NCBI RefSeq assembly: GCF_003046185.1
Contig: NZ_PZZL01000008.1
Span: forward strand, 155,755-219,754
Length of the DNA: 64,000 nt
Direction of reading: 5' to 3'
DNA from: Phreatobacter oligotrophus
Lineage (GTDB): Bacteria; Pseudomonadota; Alphaproteobacteria; Rhizobiales; Phreatobacteraceae
The translations under genes and the position numbers were made by a program. Numbering within the stretch: the first letter of the stretch is position 1; the number at the start of each line of letters is the position of its first letter. Positions 8,635-15,674 of the stretch are shown piece by piece. Under the pieces are notes generated by a model. The model made no database searches, was not told the DNA's origin, and saw only the letters and a program-made list of their open reading frames with translations.

Positions 8635-9453
8635 ATGGTCCGCACCGCCCGCATCGCCGCCGCCCTCGTCCTCTCCACCGGTGTCCTCGGCGGCGTCGCC
8701 GCGCAGGCCCAGCAGGGCATGCCGGGCGTGCCGCCCTCCGTGCAGCAGGAGATCGATCGCGCCCTGTCGCGGGTTCCCGAGGCGCACCGTCCCGCCATGC
8801 CGGGTCGCCCGGCCGCTGGCCAGCCGCAGGCCGGCACGCCGGATGTCGACAGCTTCATCCGCTCGGCCGGCGCCAATGCCTCGCGGCGGGTGTCGGTCGG
8901 CTTCGAGAACAAGACGCCCTACAAGGCGCTGGTCATCCAGTTCGCCCCGGTGGGGTCGGGCGCCTGGGGCGAGAACCGCCTGCGGCGCGAGACGCTCAAT
9001 CCCCGCGCCATCATGTCGTGGCCGCTGAACACCACCGAGTGCCGCTACGACGTGCGCATCACCTTCGCCCTCGGCAACGAGTTCGTGCGCCTCGACCATG
9101 ACTTCTGCGCCCAGGACAAGATCGAGGTCACCAGCCCCGAGCCGACCGTGGCGCCCCTGCCGGCGCGCCCCGGCGTCGCGCTCTTCCGGGTCGTCAATCG
9201 CTCGAACGAGAAGATCGCCGTGCTGCGCGTGACGCCGGTCGGGGCCGCGCGCCCCCAGCCGGACCTGCTCGGCATCTGGATGATGGAGCATGGCGACACC
9301 TATACCGGCCGTGTCGCCCGCGGCGGCAACTGCCTGTACGACGTGCGTGTCGGCTTCGATCCCGAGGATACGCAGGGCGTGACCCTGGCGCGCCAGAACC
9401 TCTGCGAGACGCCCGAGCTCGTGGTGCCGGCCCGCCGCGCCACGGGCGGCTGA
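8635..9453 (+). CDS. Exported protein with two tandem cysteine-containing domains
   Basis: A 272-residue protein with a signal peptide (ALVLSTGVLGGVAAQAQ). A proline-rich linker is followed by two related units. Unit 1 (about residues 86-160) contains NKTPYKALVIQFAPVGSGAW and ECRYDVRITFA. Unit 2 (about 182-259) contains NRSNEKIAVLRVTPVGAARP and NCLYDVRVGFD. Each unit ends in a CxYDVRxxF strand and a second Cys 15-20 residues later, suggesting one disulfide per domain. The family is not recognised. Start ATG at 8635 has an AAGGAG site. The promoter region carries the GANTC cluster. Confidence 0.8.
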   Translation: MVRTARIAAALVLSTGVLGGVAAQAQQGMPGVPPSVQQEIDRALSRVPEAHRPAMPGRPAAGQPQAGTPDVDSFIRSAGANASRRVSVGFENKTPYKALVIQFAPVGSGAWGENRLRRETLNPRAIMSWPLNTTECRYDVRITFALGNEFVRLDHDFCAQDKIEVTSPEPTVAPLPARPGVALFRVVNRSNEKIAVLRVTPVGAARPQPDLLGIWMMEHGDTYTGRVARGGNCLYDVRVGFDPEDTQGVTLARQNLCETPELVVPARRATGG

Positions 9454-9549
9454 GCCGGCGCGCCCTCCACAGCGCGGACGTCCCGCCGCTTTGACTTCGG
9501 CCCCCGACGCATGGCACACGGCCCCATCAGCCCGAATGGAGTTCACGCC

Positions 9550-9765
9550 GTGGACCGTAGCGAGATCACGAAGCTTCAGGACTATCTGCGCCGCAAGTTC
9601 GGCAACCAGTCCATCAAGCTGCAGCCGAACATGCGCCGCAAGGAGATGGTCGAGGTCATGATCGGCGACGAGCAGGTCGGCACGCTCTACAAGGACGTGG
9701 ATGACGGCGAGACGTCCTACACCGTCACCATCTCGATCCTCGACATCGACCTCGAGGAGGAGTGA
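9550..9765 (+). CDS. DUF3126 family protein
   Basis: A 71-residue acidic protein: KLQDYLRRKFGN, then KEMVEVMIGDEQVGTLYKD and TISILDIDLEEE. This matches the short DUF3126 family, nearly confined to alphaproteobacteria and of unknown function. GTG at 9550 is chosen because GGAG lies eight bases upstream and relatives begin M-D-x-x-E; the in-frame ATG at 9511 would add an unconserved leader. It stands alone, followed by a CtrA-type box. Confidence 0.85.
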   Translation: MDRSEITKLQDYLRRKFGNQSIKLQPNMRRKEMVEVMIGDEQVGTLYKDVDDGETSYTVTISILDIDLEEE

Positions 9766-9778
9766 GGCGACCGGGCGG

Positions 9779-9793
9779 TTAACCCTTCCTTAA
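9779..9793. promoter_or_regulatory. CtrA-type binding box TTAA-N7-TTAA
   Basis: A perfect TTAA-CCCTTCC-TTAA lies 94 bases before the start of the small membrane protein gene at 9887, with a further TTAA at 9812. TTAA-N7-TTAA is the full CtrA recognition sequence in Caulobacter and Rhizobiales. The spacing is exact, but the box could also serve as part of a weak hairpin behind DUF3126 (GGGCGG before it, CCGCCC after it). Confidence 0.55.
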
Positions 9794-9886
9794 GGATTTG
9801 CCGCCCGCCTCTTAACAGAACCCTAATGACGCGATACCGATTGGGACGAGGGCGGTTGGCCCTCGCGTCAGGTCGGGTTCCGCGTC

Positions 9887-10207
9887 ATGTCCCAGGGCAG
9901 CCTGCAGCTTTTTCATTCGCTCGCGCTCGGTTTCGCGATCTCGGGCCTTCTCGTCAGCGTCTACCGGGCGCTGGCCGACAAGCCCGCGAGTTTCCGGCTC
10001 CTGCAGGGCGGCGGTGTCGCCGCGGTGCTGGCGGTGCCCTTCCTCGCCTTCGCCGCTCCGGTCATCATCGTCCGCAACACGATCCGCGGCCGCCGGATCG
10101 AGAACCGCCGGTTCGAGTTCGTCTTCCTCGCGACGTTCATCGCGCTGGTCTGGAGCCTGATGTCGGGCCGAGTCCTGACCATGGTCCTGCGCGGCCTCGG
10201 CTTCTGA
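9887..10207 (+). CDS. Small membrane protein, function unknown
   Basis: A 106-residue protein with three predicted hydrophobic segments (LALGFAISGLLVSVYRA; GGVAAVLAVPFLAFAAPVII; FVFLATFIALVWSLMSG) joined by short basic loops (RNTIRGRRIENRRFE). There is no signal peptide cleavage site, so it is probably an inner-membrane protein. I do not recognise a characterised family. It is preceded by a leader with a GAGGGC/GCCCTC hairpin and a CtrA-type box, so cell-cycle control is possible. Confidence 0.72.
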   Translation: MSQGSLQLFHSLALGFAISGLLVSVYRALADKPASFRLLQGGGVAAVLAVPFLAFAAPVIIVRNTIRGRRIENRRFEFVFLATFIALVWSLMSGRVLTMVLRGLGF

Positions 10208-10295
10208 CGGCGCGACTGCCCGTCCTTCGCCCCCCTTCTCAATCCCCGGCACCGCGTGCCATAGCTCCGGTCAACGACAACGACCGGAGGATGCC

Positions 10296-10826
10296 ATGCC
10301 GCTCTATGCCTTGGACGGGATCGAACCCAGCCTCCCGGTGGATGGCCGCTTCTTCGTCGCCCCCGACGCCCATGTCATCGGCAAGGTGCGGATCGCCGCC
10401 GATGTCGGCATCTGGTTCGGCGCGGTGATCCGCGGCGACAACGAGCTGATCGATATCGGCGAGGGCACCAACATCCAGGAAATGTGCATGCTGCACACCG
10501 ATCCCGGTGCGCCCATGACGATCGGGGCGGGCTGCACCATCGGCCACAAGGTGATCCTGCACGGCTGCACCATCGGCACCAACACGCTGATCGGCATGGG
10601 CTCGACCATCCTCAACCACGCCAGGATCGGCAATAACTGTCTCGTCGGCGCCAATTCGCTGGTGACCGAGGGCAAGGAGTTTCCCGATAATTCGCTGATC
10701 GTCGGATCACCCGCCCGCGCCGTGCGCACGCTCGACGACCAGGCCATCGCGCGCCTGAAGCTCTCGGCGGCGAGCTATGTGAAGAACGCCCAGCGCTTCA
10801 AGGCCGGCCTGAAGCCGATCGGCTGA
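10296..10826 (+). CDS. Gamma carbonic anhydrase family protein (left-handed beta-helix)
   Basis: A 176-residue hexapeptide-repeat protein. Zinc ligands of the gamma-carbonic anhydrase fold are visible as His67 (MLHTD), His84 and His89 (GHKVILHG). The N-terminal RGDNELIDIG and the C-terminal VGSPARAVR helix are typical of the YrdA/PaaY group. Most bacterial members are metal-binding, and only some have measured carbonic anhydrase activity. Start ATG follows ACCGGAGG. The next gene begins eight bases downstream, implying an operon. Confidence 0.92.
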   Translation: MPLYALDGIEPSLPVDGRFFVAPDAHVIGKVRIAADVGIWFGAVIRGDNELIDIGEGTNIQEMCMLHTDPGAPMTIGAGCTIGHKVILHGCTIGTNTLIGMGSTILNHARIGNNCLVGANSLVTEGKEFPDNSLIVGSPARAVRTLDDQAIARLKLSAASYVKNAQRFKAGLKPIG

Positions 10827-10834
10827 GCCGCGCC

Positions 10835-11437
10835 ATGGCTGGCCAGATCGACTTCTTCTACGAGTTCGCCTCGACCTATTCCTATCCCGCCGCGATGCGG
10901 ATCGGGGCGGTGGCGGCGCGCGCCGGCGTCACCGTGCGCTGGCGGCCCTTCCTGCTCGGGCCGATCTTCGCGTCAGCGGGCTGGACGACTTCGCCCTTCA
11001 ACCTGATGCCGGCCAAGGGCCGCAACATGTGGCGCGACCTTGAGCGCATCACCGAAGGCCTCGGCCTGCCGTTCCGAAAGCCCGATCCCTTCCCGCAGAA
11101 CAGCCTCACCGCTGCCCGCATCGCCACGGCGCTGGCCGACGACGGCAAGCGCGCCGCCTTTTCGCGGGCGCTCTACGCCCTGGAATTCGGCGAGGGCCTG
11201 TCGATCAGTGATCCGGAGGTCCTCGGCCGGGCGCTGGAGACCGCGGGGATCCCCGCCGCGCCGGCCATCGCCATGGCGGGCGGCGAACAGGTGAAGCTGG
11301 CGCTGCGGGCGACGACGGAAGAGGCCATGGCCAAGGATATCTTCGGCGCGCCGAGCTTCATCACGCGGGATGGCGAGCTGTTCTGGGGCAATGACCGCCT
11401 CGAGCAGGCCATCGAGTGGGCCGCGCGCAACGGCTGA
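10835..11437 (+). CDS. 2-hydroxychromene-2-carboxylate isomerase family protein (DsbA/GST-kappa fold)
   Basis: A 200-residue thioredoxin-fold protein with FFYEFASTYSYPA at the N-terminus (Ser13 in the glutathione site instead of a CxxC pair), RWRPFLLGPIF, a helical insert and the cis-Pro loop FGAPSFI followed by LFWGNDRLE. The characterised family member isomerises hydroxychromene carboxylate with glutathione in naphthalene degradation, but chromosomal copies outside such pathways are common and their substrates unknown. It is co-directional with the carbonic anhydrase gene and ends at a strong hairpin. Confidence 0.9.
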   Translation: MAGQIDFFYEFASTYSYPAAMRIGAVAARAGVTVRWRPFLLGPIFASAGWTTSPFNLMPAKGRNMWRDLERITEGLGLPFRKPDPFPQNSLTAARIATALADDGKRAAFSRALYALEFGEGLSISDPEVLGRALETAGIPAAPAIAMAGGEQVKLALRATTEEAMAKDIFGAPSFITRDGELFWGNDRLEQAIEWAARNG

Positions 11438-11452
11438 TCGCCTGTCATCCCT

Positions 11453-11496
11453 CAAAAAAGGTGACGGCCGGCCCTCGTTCTGAGGTGCCGGCCGTC
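11453..11496 (-). terminator. Intrinsic terminator between convergent genes
   Basis: GACGGCCGGC (11463-11472) pairs perfectly with GCCGGCCGTC (11487-11496). The stem extends through CCTC/GAGG with one bulged T and a five-base loop. On the minus strand the stem is followed by six T residues (A-run at 11454-11459), so it should terminate the peptidase gene. It may also slow transcripts from the plus-strand isomerase gene. Confidence 0.85.
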
Positions 11497-11561
11497 TGTT
11501 CGCGAACCCGGTCTTGGGGACGGGGAGGGGTGGGACGTGACCGAGGACGCGAAACTGGTGT

Positions 11562-12206
11562 TCAGCGGGTGGCGACGGAGGCCGGGGCGGTGCCCGGGCC
11601 GACGGTCACCCACAGGTTGGGGTCGACAGAGGACTGGCGCTTGACGAAGCGGTAGCCCGTCTGGTGCCAGAGGCGGATGTCGCTGGTCTCGTTGTCGAGG
11701 ACGTAGTCGCCGCGATCGGTGCGAACCGTCAGCACGGCGTGGCCGTCACCCTGGCGGTCGCGGACGACCGTCACGAGCAGCGCGCTCTCGGGAAGCCCGG
11801 CCTCGACCAGCAGCTTCTTCTTGAGCAGAACGTAATCCTCGCAGTCGCCGCGCCCGGAGGTCGGGTAGGTCCAGACCTCCTCGCGGCCGTACTGGTCGAT
11901 GTCGGTCACCGGCTCGATGGCGGTGTTCACATGCGCATTGATGCGAATGATGGTCGCCCAGGCCGTGCCGCCGGTGCGGATCACCTCGACCGAGCGCGGC
12001 CGGGTGCGGCATTCGGCCGGCATGTCGCGGCAGAACTGGCGCCAGCCGAGGGGCGCGCTGCTGGCGCCCTGTTCGCTCAGGTAGGCGAGGCGTTCCGGGC
12101 TGGCGGTCGCCTGACCGCCCAGTCCCGCCGCCGTCACCAGCGCCAGGGCGAGGCAGGCTGCGACTCCTGATCCTCCGCCCCGTCGCCGGGTGTCCGATCC
12201 CCACAT
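11562..12206 (-). CDS. BTLCP-family transglutaminase-like cysteine peptidase (COG3672)
   Basis: A 214-residue protein with a signal peptide (AACLALALVTAAGLGG) and the full catalytic triad of bacterial transglutaminase-like cysteine peptidases: Cys122 in GRGDCEDYVLLKK, His156 in GDGHAVLTVRT and Asp171 in YVLDNET. LapG, which cleaves adhesins in c-di-GMP-controlled biofilm release, belongs here, but no LapD-like partner or giant adhesin gene is adjacent. The leader contains several GANTC sites. The periplasmic location and peptidase fold are well supported; the target is unknown. Confidence 0.88.
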   Translation of the reverse strand: MWGSDTRRRGGGSGVAACLALALVTAAGLGGQATASPERLAYLSEQGASSAPLGWRQFCRDMPAECRTRPRSVEVIRTGGTAWATIIRINAHVNTAIEPVTDIDQYGREEVWTYPTSGRGDCEDYVLLKKKLLVEAGLPESALLVTVVRDRQGDGHAVLTVRTDRGDYVLDNETSDIRLWHQTGYRFVKRQSSVDPNLWVTVGPGTAPASVATR

Positions 12207-12604
12207 GACGTGTCCCTCCGTCGTTGAGGCGACAGTCGCAGGCCGGATTTGCAGCGCGCTGAAACGAAAAGCCGGAATCCGCTGGATCGCGGAGAGGGTT
12301 CGTTCAGGCTAACAAGGGGTGGATTCACCTTCGGCGCCTTGAGGGGATGATTCATTCCCCGGGGGCAAGGTACTGATATGTCGTGGGTTTCGCGGTTGGG
12401 TGCAGCCGGAGTCCGACCGGCTGAGGCCTCAGGCGCCCGAAAGCCCGGGGTCGTCCGTTAACAGCGGCGGCTGTCCCGCCATGCCGGCCTTCACCACCGC
12501 TTCAGCATGTCGGACGATGCACTTCCGCAAGGGCAAAGCGCGCGCTTGGGATGACCATGCGTGAGGTGGTGCAGGGAGCGTGGGAACGGAGCAGCCGGTG
12601 CGGC
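12207..12604. other. Gene-free stretch between the BTLCP peptidase and PilZ genes
   Basis: No convincing gene is present. It holds four GANTC sites (12275, 12322, 12349, 12409), a perfect 12-base palindrome CTGAGGCCTCAG at 12421-12432, a GTTAAC at about 12457 and a short unsupported frame of 27 codons at 12378. It must contain the promoter of the minus-strand peptidase gene and the 3' end of the PilZ transcript. Confidence 0.6.
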
Positions 12605-13264
12605 TCAGCGCGGGATCGCGACCGGCTCGGAATTGGGATTGAGGTCGGCGCCGAGTTCCTGGGCGAGGGCCAGGATGGTCTCGATCGGCTGCTGTCCCGA
12701 GAATTCCACTGCCACGCCGCGTTCCAGCAGGCGCACGACTCGCGCCATGGTGCGCGAGATCTGGACGATGTCACCGGGCTTGAGGCCGTCGGCGCCGCCG
12801 ATGGCCGCGCCCGACATGGAAATGTCGAGGACGCGCACCGGCACCTTCTCGCCGAGCGGGGTGGTGATGGTGGTGAAGGGATTGCGCGGAATGACGCGCT
12901 CGTGGCGGCGATCCTCGGGCAGGCCGAGGATCTGGCGGTTGGCGAGCCAGGTGAGCTGGTCGGCGAGCTTGTCGCGCTTGCGCAGCGAGGCCTCGATCGT
13001 CATCGAGAAGCCGGTCTCGGTGACGCGGACGATCATGCCCTCGATTCGGCCGATATGGTCGAGATAGGCGATGACCCGCTCACCGAGGCGGCCGACGACG
13101 GGCGCGACGATGGCGGCGCCACCCGGCGACATATCGATGACCTGGCACGGAAATTCGCGCCGGTCCGACAGCATGAAGCGGCCGAGGACGTCCACCCGCA
13201 CACGCTGAAAGCGGCGGTTCTCTTCCGACGATGGTGCGGACAAGACTTTCGCGAGCGCTGACAT
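12605..13264 (-). CDS. Tandem PilZ-domain protein (predicted c-di-GMP receptor)
   Basis: A 219-residue cytoplasmic protein with two PilZ domains. Domain 1 has RRFQR (residues 17-21) and DMSPGG (44-49). Domain 2 has RRHER (119-123) and DISMSG (147-152). Both therefore keep the RxxxR and D/NxSxxG motifs that bind c-di-GMP, so two binding sites are expected. No output domain is fused. The next gene upstream on the same strand encodes a PAS_5 protein, a recurrent alphaproteobacterial pairing. The intervening 74 bases contain a GTTAAC. Confidence 0.9.
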   Translation of the reverse strand: MSALAKVLSAPSSEENRRFQRVRVDVLGRFMLSDRREFPCQVIDMSPGGAAIVAPVVGRLGERVIAYLDHIGRIEGMIVRVTETGFSMTIEASLRKRDKLADQLTWLANRQILGLPEDRRHERVIPRNPFTTITTPLGEKVPVRVLDISMSGAAIGGADGLKPGDIVQISRTMARVVRLLERGVAVEFSGQQPIETILALAQELGADLNPNSEPVAIPR

Positions 13265-13338
13265 GATCGGCGGGGTTCGAGGGCGAGCCAGCCGGAGAGT
13301 ATCGGCGGAGCGTTAACGCAGTGTTGCAACGCAAAGTT

Positions 13339-13938
13339 TCAGGACGCAATGCCGCCCTGGATGAGCCGCAGGGCTGGTTTCGCGGCAAAGGCGTGGGAGC
13401 GCGGCTGGATCGTCGCGTCGGCGGCAAGCGCCTCGGCGCCGCGGGCGGTGGGCCAGAGCAGCGACAGGGCGCCGATCTCCAGCTTGGCGATGCCGTCCCG
13501 ACCTATCCACCAGGGCAGATCGGTGCCCGTGATGGTGCCGATCATCCGCGCGCCGAGGCGGCCCCGGTGGACGAGCGGCAGAAGCGTCATCTCCAGATCG
13601 ACATCGCGGCCGATGGTGCTGGTGCCGGTGACGGCAAGGCTGAGGCCCGCCTGGGCGGCGAGGGCGTCGGACAGGCCGCGATGGAATGCCTGGCGGCCGA
13701 GCTCGGTAAAGAGCGCGGTGAACGATTCGCCCTTCATCTCACGGGCGAAGAGGCTGCAGATGCGCGACCCGGCGAGGCGATAGGGCAGGGCGCCGGTGAG
13801 GTCGCCCTCAAGGACGAAGGTGTCGCCGAGGATCGGGCCGATGGCGCGCGGGTCGATGTCGGAGCGCTCGGGCGCCGGGCGTCCGCCACGCAGCGAATCC
13901 CAGTAGGCGAAAAGCGTGGTCCCCGCGGCGTGGGTCAT
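13339..13938 (-). CDS. PAS_5 domain protein
   Basis: A 199-residue protein with the PAS_5 layout: LFAYWDSLRGGRPAPERSD at the N-terminus, IGPILGDTFVLE, YRLAGSRICSLFAREMKG and EMTLLPLVHRGRLGARMIG. The same domain is found in Caulobacter MopJ, which links stress to cell-cycle signalling. There is no kinase or DNA-binding output. It is probably co-transcribed with the tandem PilZ gene downstream, pointing to a shared role in second-messenger or cell-cycle control. Confidence 0.82.
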   Translation of the reverse strand: MTHAAGTTLFAYWDSLRGGRPAPERSDIDPRAIGPILGDTFVLEGDLTGALPYRLAGSRICSLFAREMKGESFTALFTELGRQAFHRGLSDALAAQAGLSLAVTGTSTIGRDVDLEMTLLPLVHRGRLGARMIGTITGTDLPWWIGRDGIAKLEIGALSLLWPTARGAEALAADATIQPRSHAFAAKPALRLIQGGIAS

Positions 13939-14176
13939 GATGGGCCTCTCCTGTGCCGTTCCGGGACGGATGGGCTCCGTCGCGGCGTTCTCGGGGCAGA
14001 GGTCGCAGAGGCCGTGCCAGCGGCGATGGGAAGGGCAGGGTTAACGATCGGTGAAGGGGGTAAGGTTAACCAAGCGTTTCGATTGCGGCCGCCGGCGCCG
14101 CGTGGTTCCGTCGGGGCGTTCCACGATTTCGGAAGGCGGGTGCTGACTCCCCCGCCGACCGCGACACTTTCAGGCT

Positions 14177-14278
14177 TCTCCTGGGGACATGAGGAGATGG
14201 AGACGTGACCATCGGGGCCGGTTCGCCGGTCCCCACGCTCCCGCCGGGGGAGGCCGAAAGGTCTCCCCCTCTTTTTTT
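14177..14278 (+). ncRNA. Candidate small RNA or untranslated leader with three hairpins
   Basis: Three consecutive stable stems lie in a gene-free stretch. They are TCTCCT/AGGAGA (14177-14197), a UUCG tetraloop stem GGGGCCGG/CCGG-T-CCCC (14214-14234), and a GAAA tetraloop stem ending in seven T residues. No plus-strand gene upstream explains the terminator, so an RNA must start between 13939 and about 14177. It could be a free-standing sRNA or an attenuated leader of the rhomboid gene. The first loop carries GGGGACATG, and the first stem arm is complementary to AGGAGA-like ribosome sites. The 5' end is not defined and no known RNA family is recognised. Confidence 0.5.
14246..14278 (+). terminator. 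Intrinsic terminator with GAAA tetraloop and T-run
   Basis: GGGGGAGGCC pairs with GGTCTCCCCC (ten pairs including one G-T) around a GAAA loop and is followed by TC then seven T residues. This is a textbook factor-independent terminator on the plus strand. It lies before the chosen rhomboid start and argues against the longer rhomboid frame from GTG 14205. Confidence 0.85.
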
Positions 14279-14330
14279 GCCCGAGGCAGCGACAGGCCGC
14301 GCTCTCGACTCAGGGCCCGCCGAGGCTCTA

Positions 14331-15092
14331 GTGAGACCTCCCGCATCTTCCGGCATCCGTTCCTTGTCCCAGCGCGAACCGATCCTCAACGTCCCCGGCA
14401 TCGTCTCGCTGCTCTGCGGCGCCATGATCCTCATTCATGCGGTGCGGCAGTACGTTCTTGACGAGGATGCCGACCGCGAGGTGCTGCTGACCTTCGCCTT
14501 CATCCCCGCCCGCTTCGAGGGCTCGATCGCCGGCACCTTCTTCCCCGGCGGGGTCGCGGGGGACATCTGGACCTTCGTCACCTACGCCTTCCTCCACGCC
14601 GACTGGACCCATCTCGGCCTCAATGTCCTGTGGTTCCTGGTCTTCGGGTCCGCCGTGGCGCGGCGTTTCGGGGCCGGGCGGACGCTCCTGTTCTTCATCG
14701 CCACCGCGGCGGCGGGCGCGCTTGGCCATCTCGCGGCGGTCGGCACGGCCTTCGTGCCGGTGATCGGCGCCTCCGGTGCGGTCTCCGGCTTCACGGCGGC
14801 GGCGCTGCGCTTCGTCTTCGAGATGGGCGGCCCGCTCGGGGCCATGCGGGCGAATGGCGAGGAGGCCTACCGCATGCCGGCGCTGCGGCTCGTCGACATG
14901 GTCCGCAACGGACCCGTCATGGGCATGGTCGCGGTCTGGGTCATCGTCAACGTCGCCTTTGGCGCCATGAGCCTGCCCATGCCCGGTTTCGAGGGCCAGA
15001 TCGCCTGGCAGGCGCATCTGGCGGGCTTCGCAGCGGGGCTGCTGCTGTTCCGCTTCTTCGATCCGGTCCGCGACGAGGTCCTGCCCGCCTGA
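14331..15092 (+). CDS. Rhomboid family intramembrane serine protease
   Basis: A 253-residue membrane protein with the rhomboid core: FLHADWTHLGLNVLWF in the first helices, the catalytic GASGAVSG (Ser148) and HLAGFAAG (His229). The loop with DFDREV-like acidic residues follows helix 1 and agrees with a six- or seven-helix bacterial rhomboid. GTG at 14331 is chosen because GAGG lies five bases upstream and because the longer frame from 14205 would contain an intrinsic terminator. The substrate is unknown. Confidence 0.88.
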   Translation: MRPPASSGIRSLSQREPILNVPGIVSLLCGAMILIHAVRQYVLDEDADREVLLTFAFIPARFEGSIAGTFFPGGVAGDIWTFVTYAFLHADWTHLGLNVLWFLVFGSAVARRFGAGRTLLFFIATAAAGALGHLAAVGTAFVPVIGASGAVSGFTAAALRFVFEMGGPLGAMRANGEEAYRMPALRLVDMVRNGPVMGMVAVWVIVNVAFGAMSLPMPGFEGQIAWQAHLAGFAAGLLLFRFFDPVRDEVLPA

Positions 15093-15232
15093 GGCCGCCG
15101 GCCGTATTGTGCGGCGCACTTCTGCCGTCTTGTTTCGTCGCCTGTGCCATCCGATGATCGCCCTCCGGGTGACCGGGACCTGACAGGCGGGGCGGCCCGC
15201 AGGGACGCGCCCCTCCGCAACCGGAGGCGCAG

Positions 15233-15664
15233 ATGAACGTGAAGAGCATTCTCGACGCCAAGGGCCGCGCGGTGGCGACCATCGCCCCCGGGGCCACGCT
15301 GGCGGACGCCGCCCATCTCCTCGCATCGAAGCGCATCGGCGCGATCGTGGTGACGGGCCCAGGCGACACGGTCGCCGGCATCCTTTCCGAGCGCGACATC
15401 GTGCGCAGCCTGTCGGAACGGGGCGCAGCGGTGCTGGACCGCACGGTCGGGGAAACCATGACGCGCAAGGTCGTGACCTGTTCGGAGGCCGAGACGCTCG
15501 ACCGGCTGATGGAGATCATGACCGAGGGCAAGTTCCGCCACCTGCCGGTGACGGAAAACGGCCGGCTGGTCGGCATCATGTCCATCGGCGACGTGGTGAA
15601 GTGGCGGCTTGCCGAGATCGAGAGCGAGCACGCCGCGCTCAAGGAGTATGTGATGAACGCCTGA
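15233..15664 (+). CDS. Tandem CBS-domain protein
   Basis: A 143-residue stand-alone CBS pair. CBS1 spans about residues 10-65 (ATLADAAHLLASKRIGAIVV, GILSERDIVRSL) and CBS2 about 75-130 (TMTRKVVTC, KFRHLPVTENGRLVGIMSIG-DVVK). Such proteins bind adenine nucleotides or related ligands and often regulate partner enzymes. No fused effector is present. ATG follows GGAGGCGCAG. It is convergent with the patatin gene, ten bases apart. Confidence 0.9.
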   Translation: MNVKSILDAKGRAVATIAPGATLADAAHLLASKRIGAIVVTGPGDTVAGILSERDIVRSLSERGAAVLDRTVGETMTRKVVTCSEAETLDRLMEIMTEGKFRHLPVTENGRLVGIMSIGDVVKWRLAEIESEHAALKEYVMNA

Positions 15665-15674
15665 CCCGCCGGGG

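Noticed and set aside
12378..12461. A 27-codon plus-strand frame (ATG to TAA) with AAGG upstream
   Set aside because: Too short, no recognisable sequence feature, and no evidence beyond a weak ribosome site.
13940..14075. Two GTTAAC half-sites (14041 and 14066 regions) as a CtrA operator
   Set aside because: Their spacing does not fit TTAA-N7-TTAA, and isolated half-sites are common.
14205..14330. N-terminal extension of the rhomboid gene from GTG 14205
   Set aside because: It would translate through two tetraloop hairpins and an intrinsic terminator, and the extension lacks rhomboid-like sequence.
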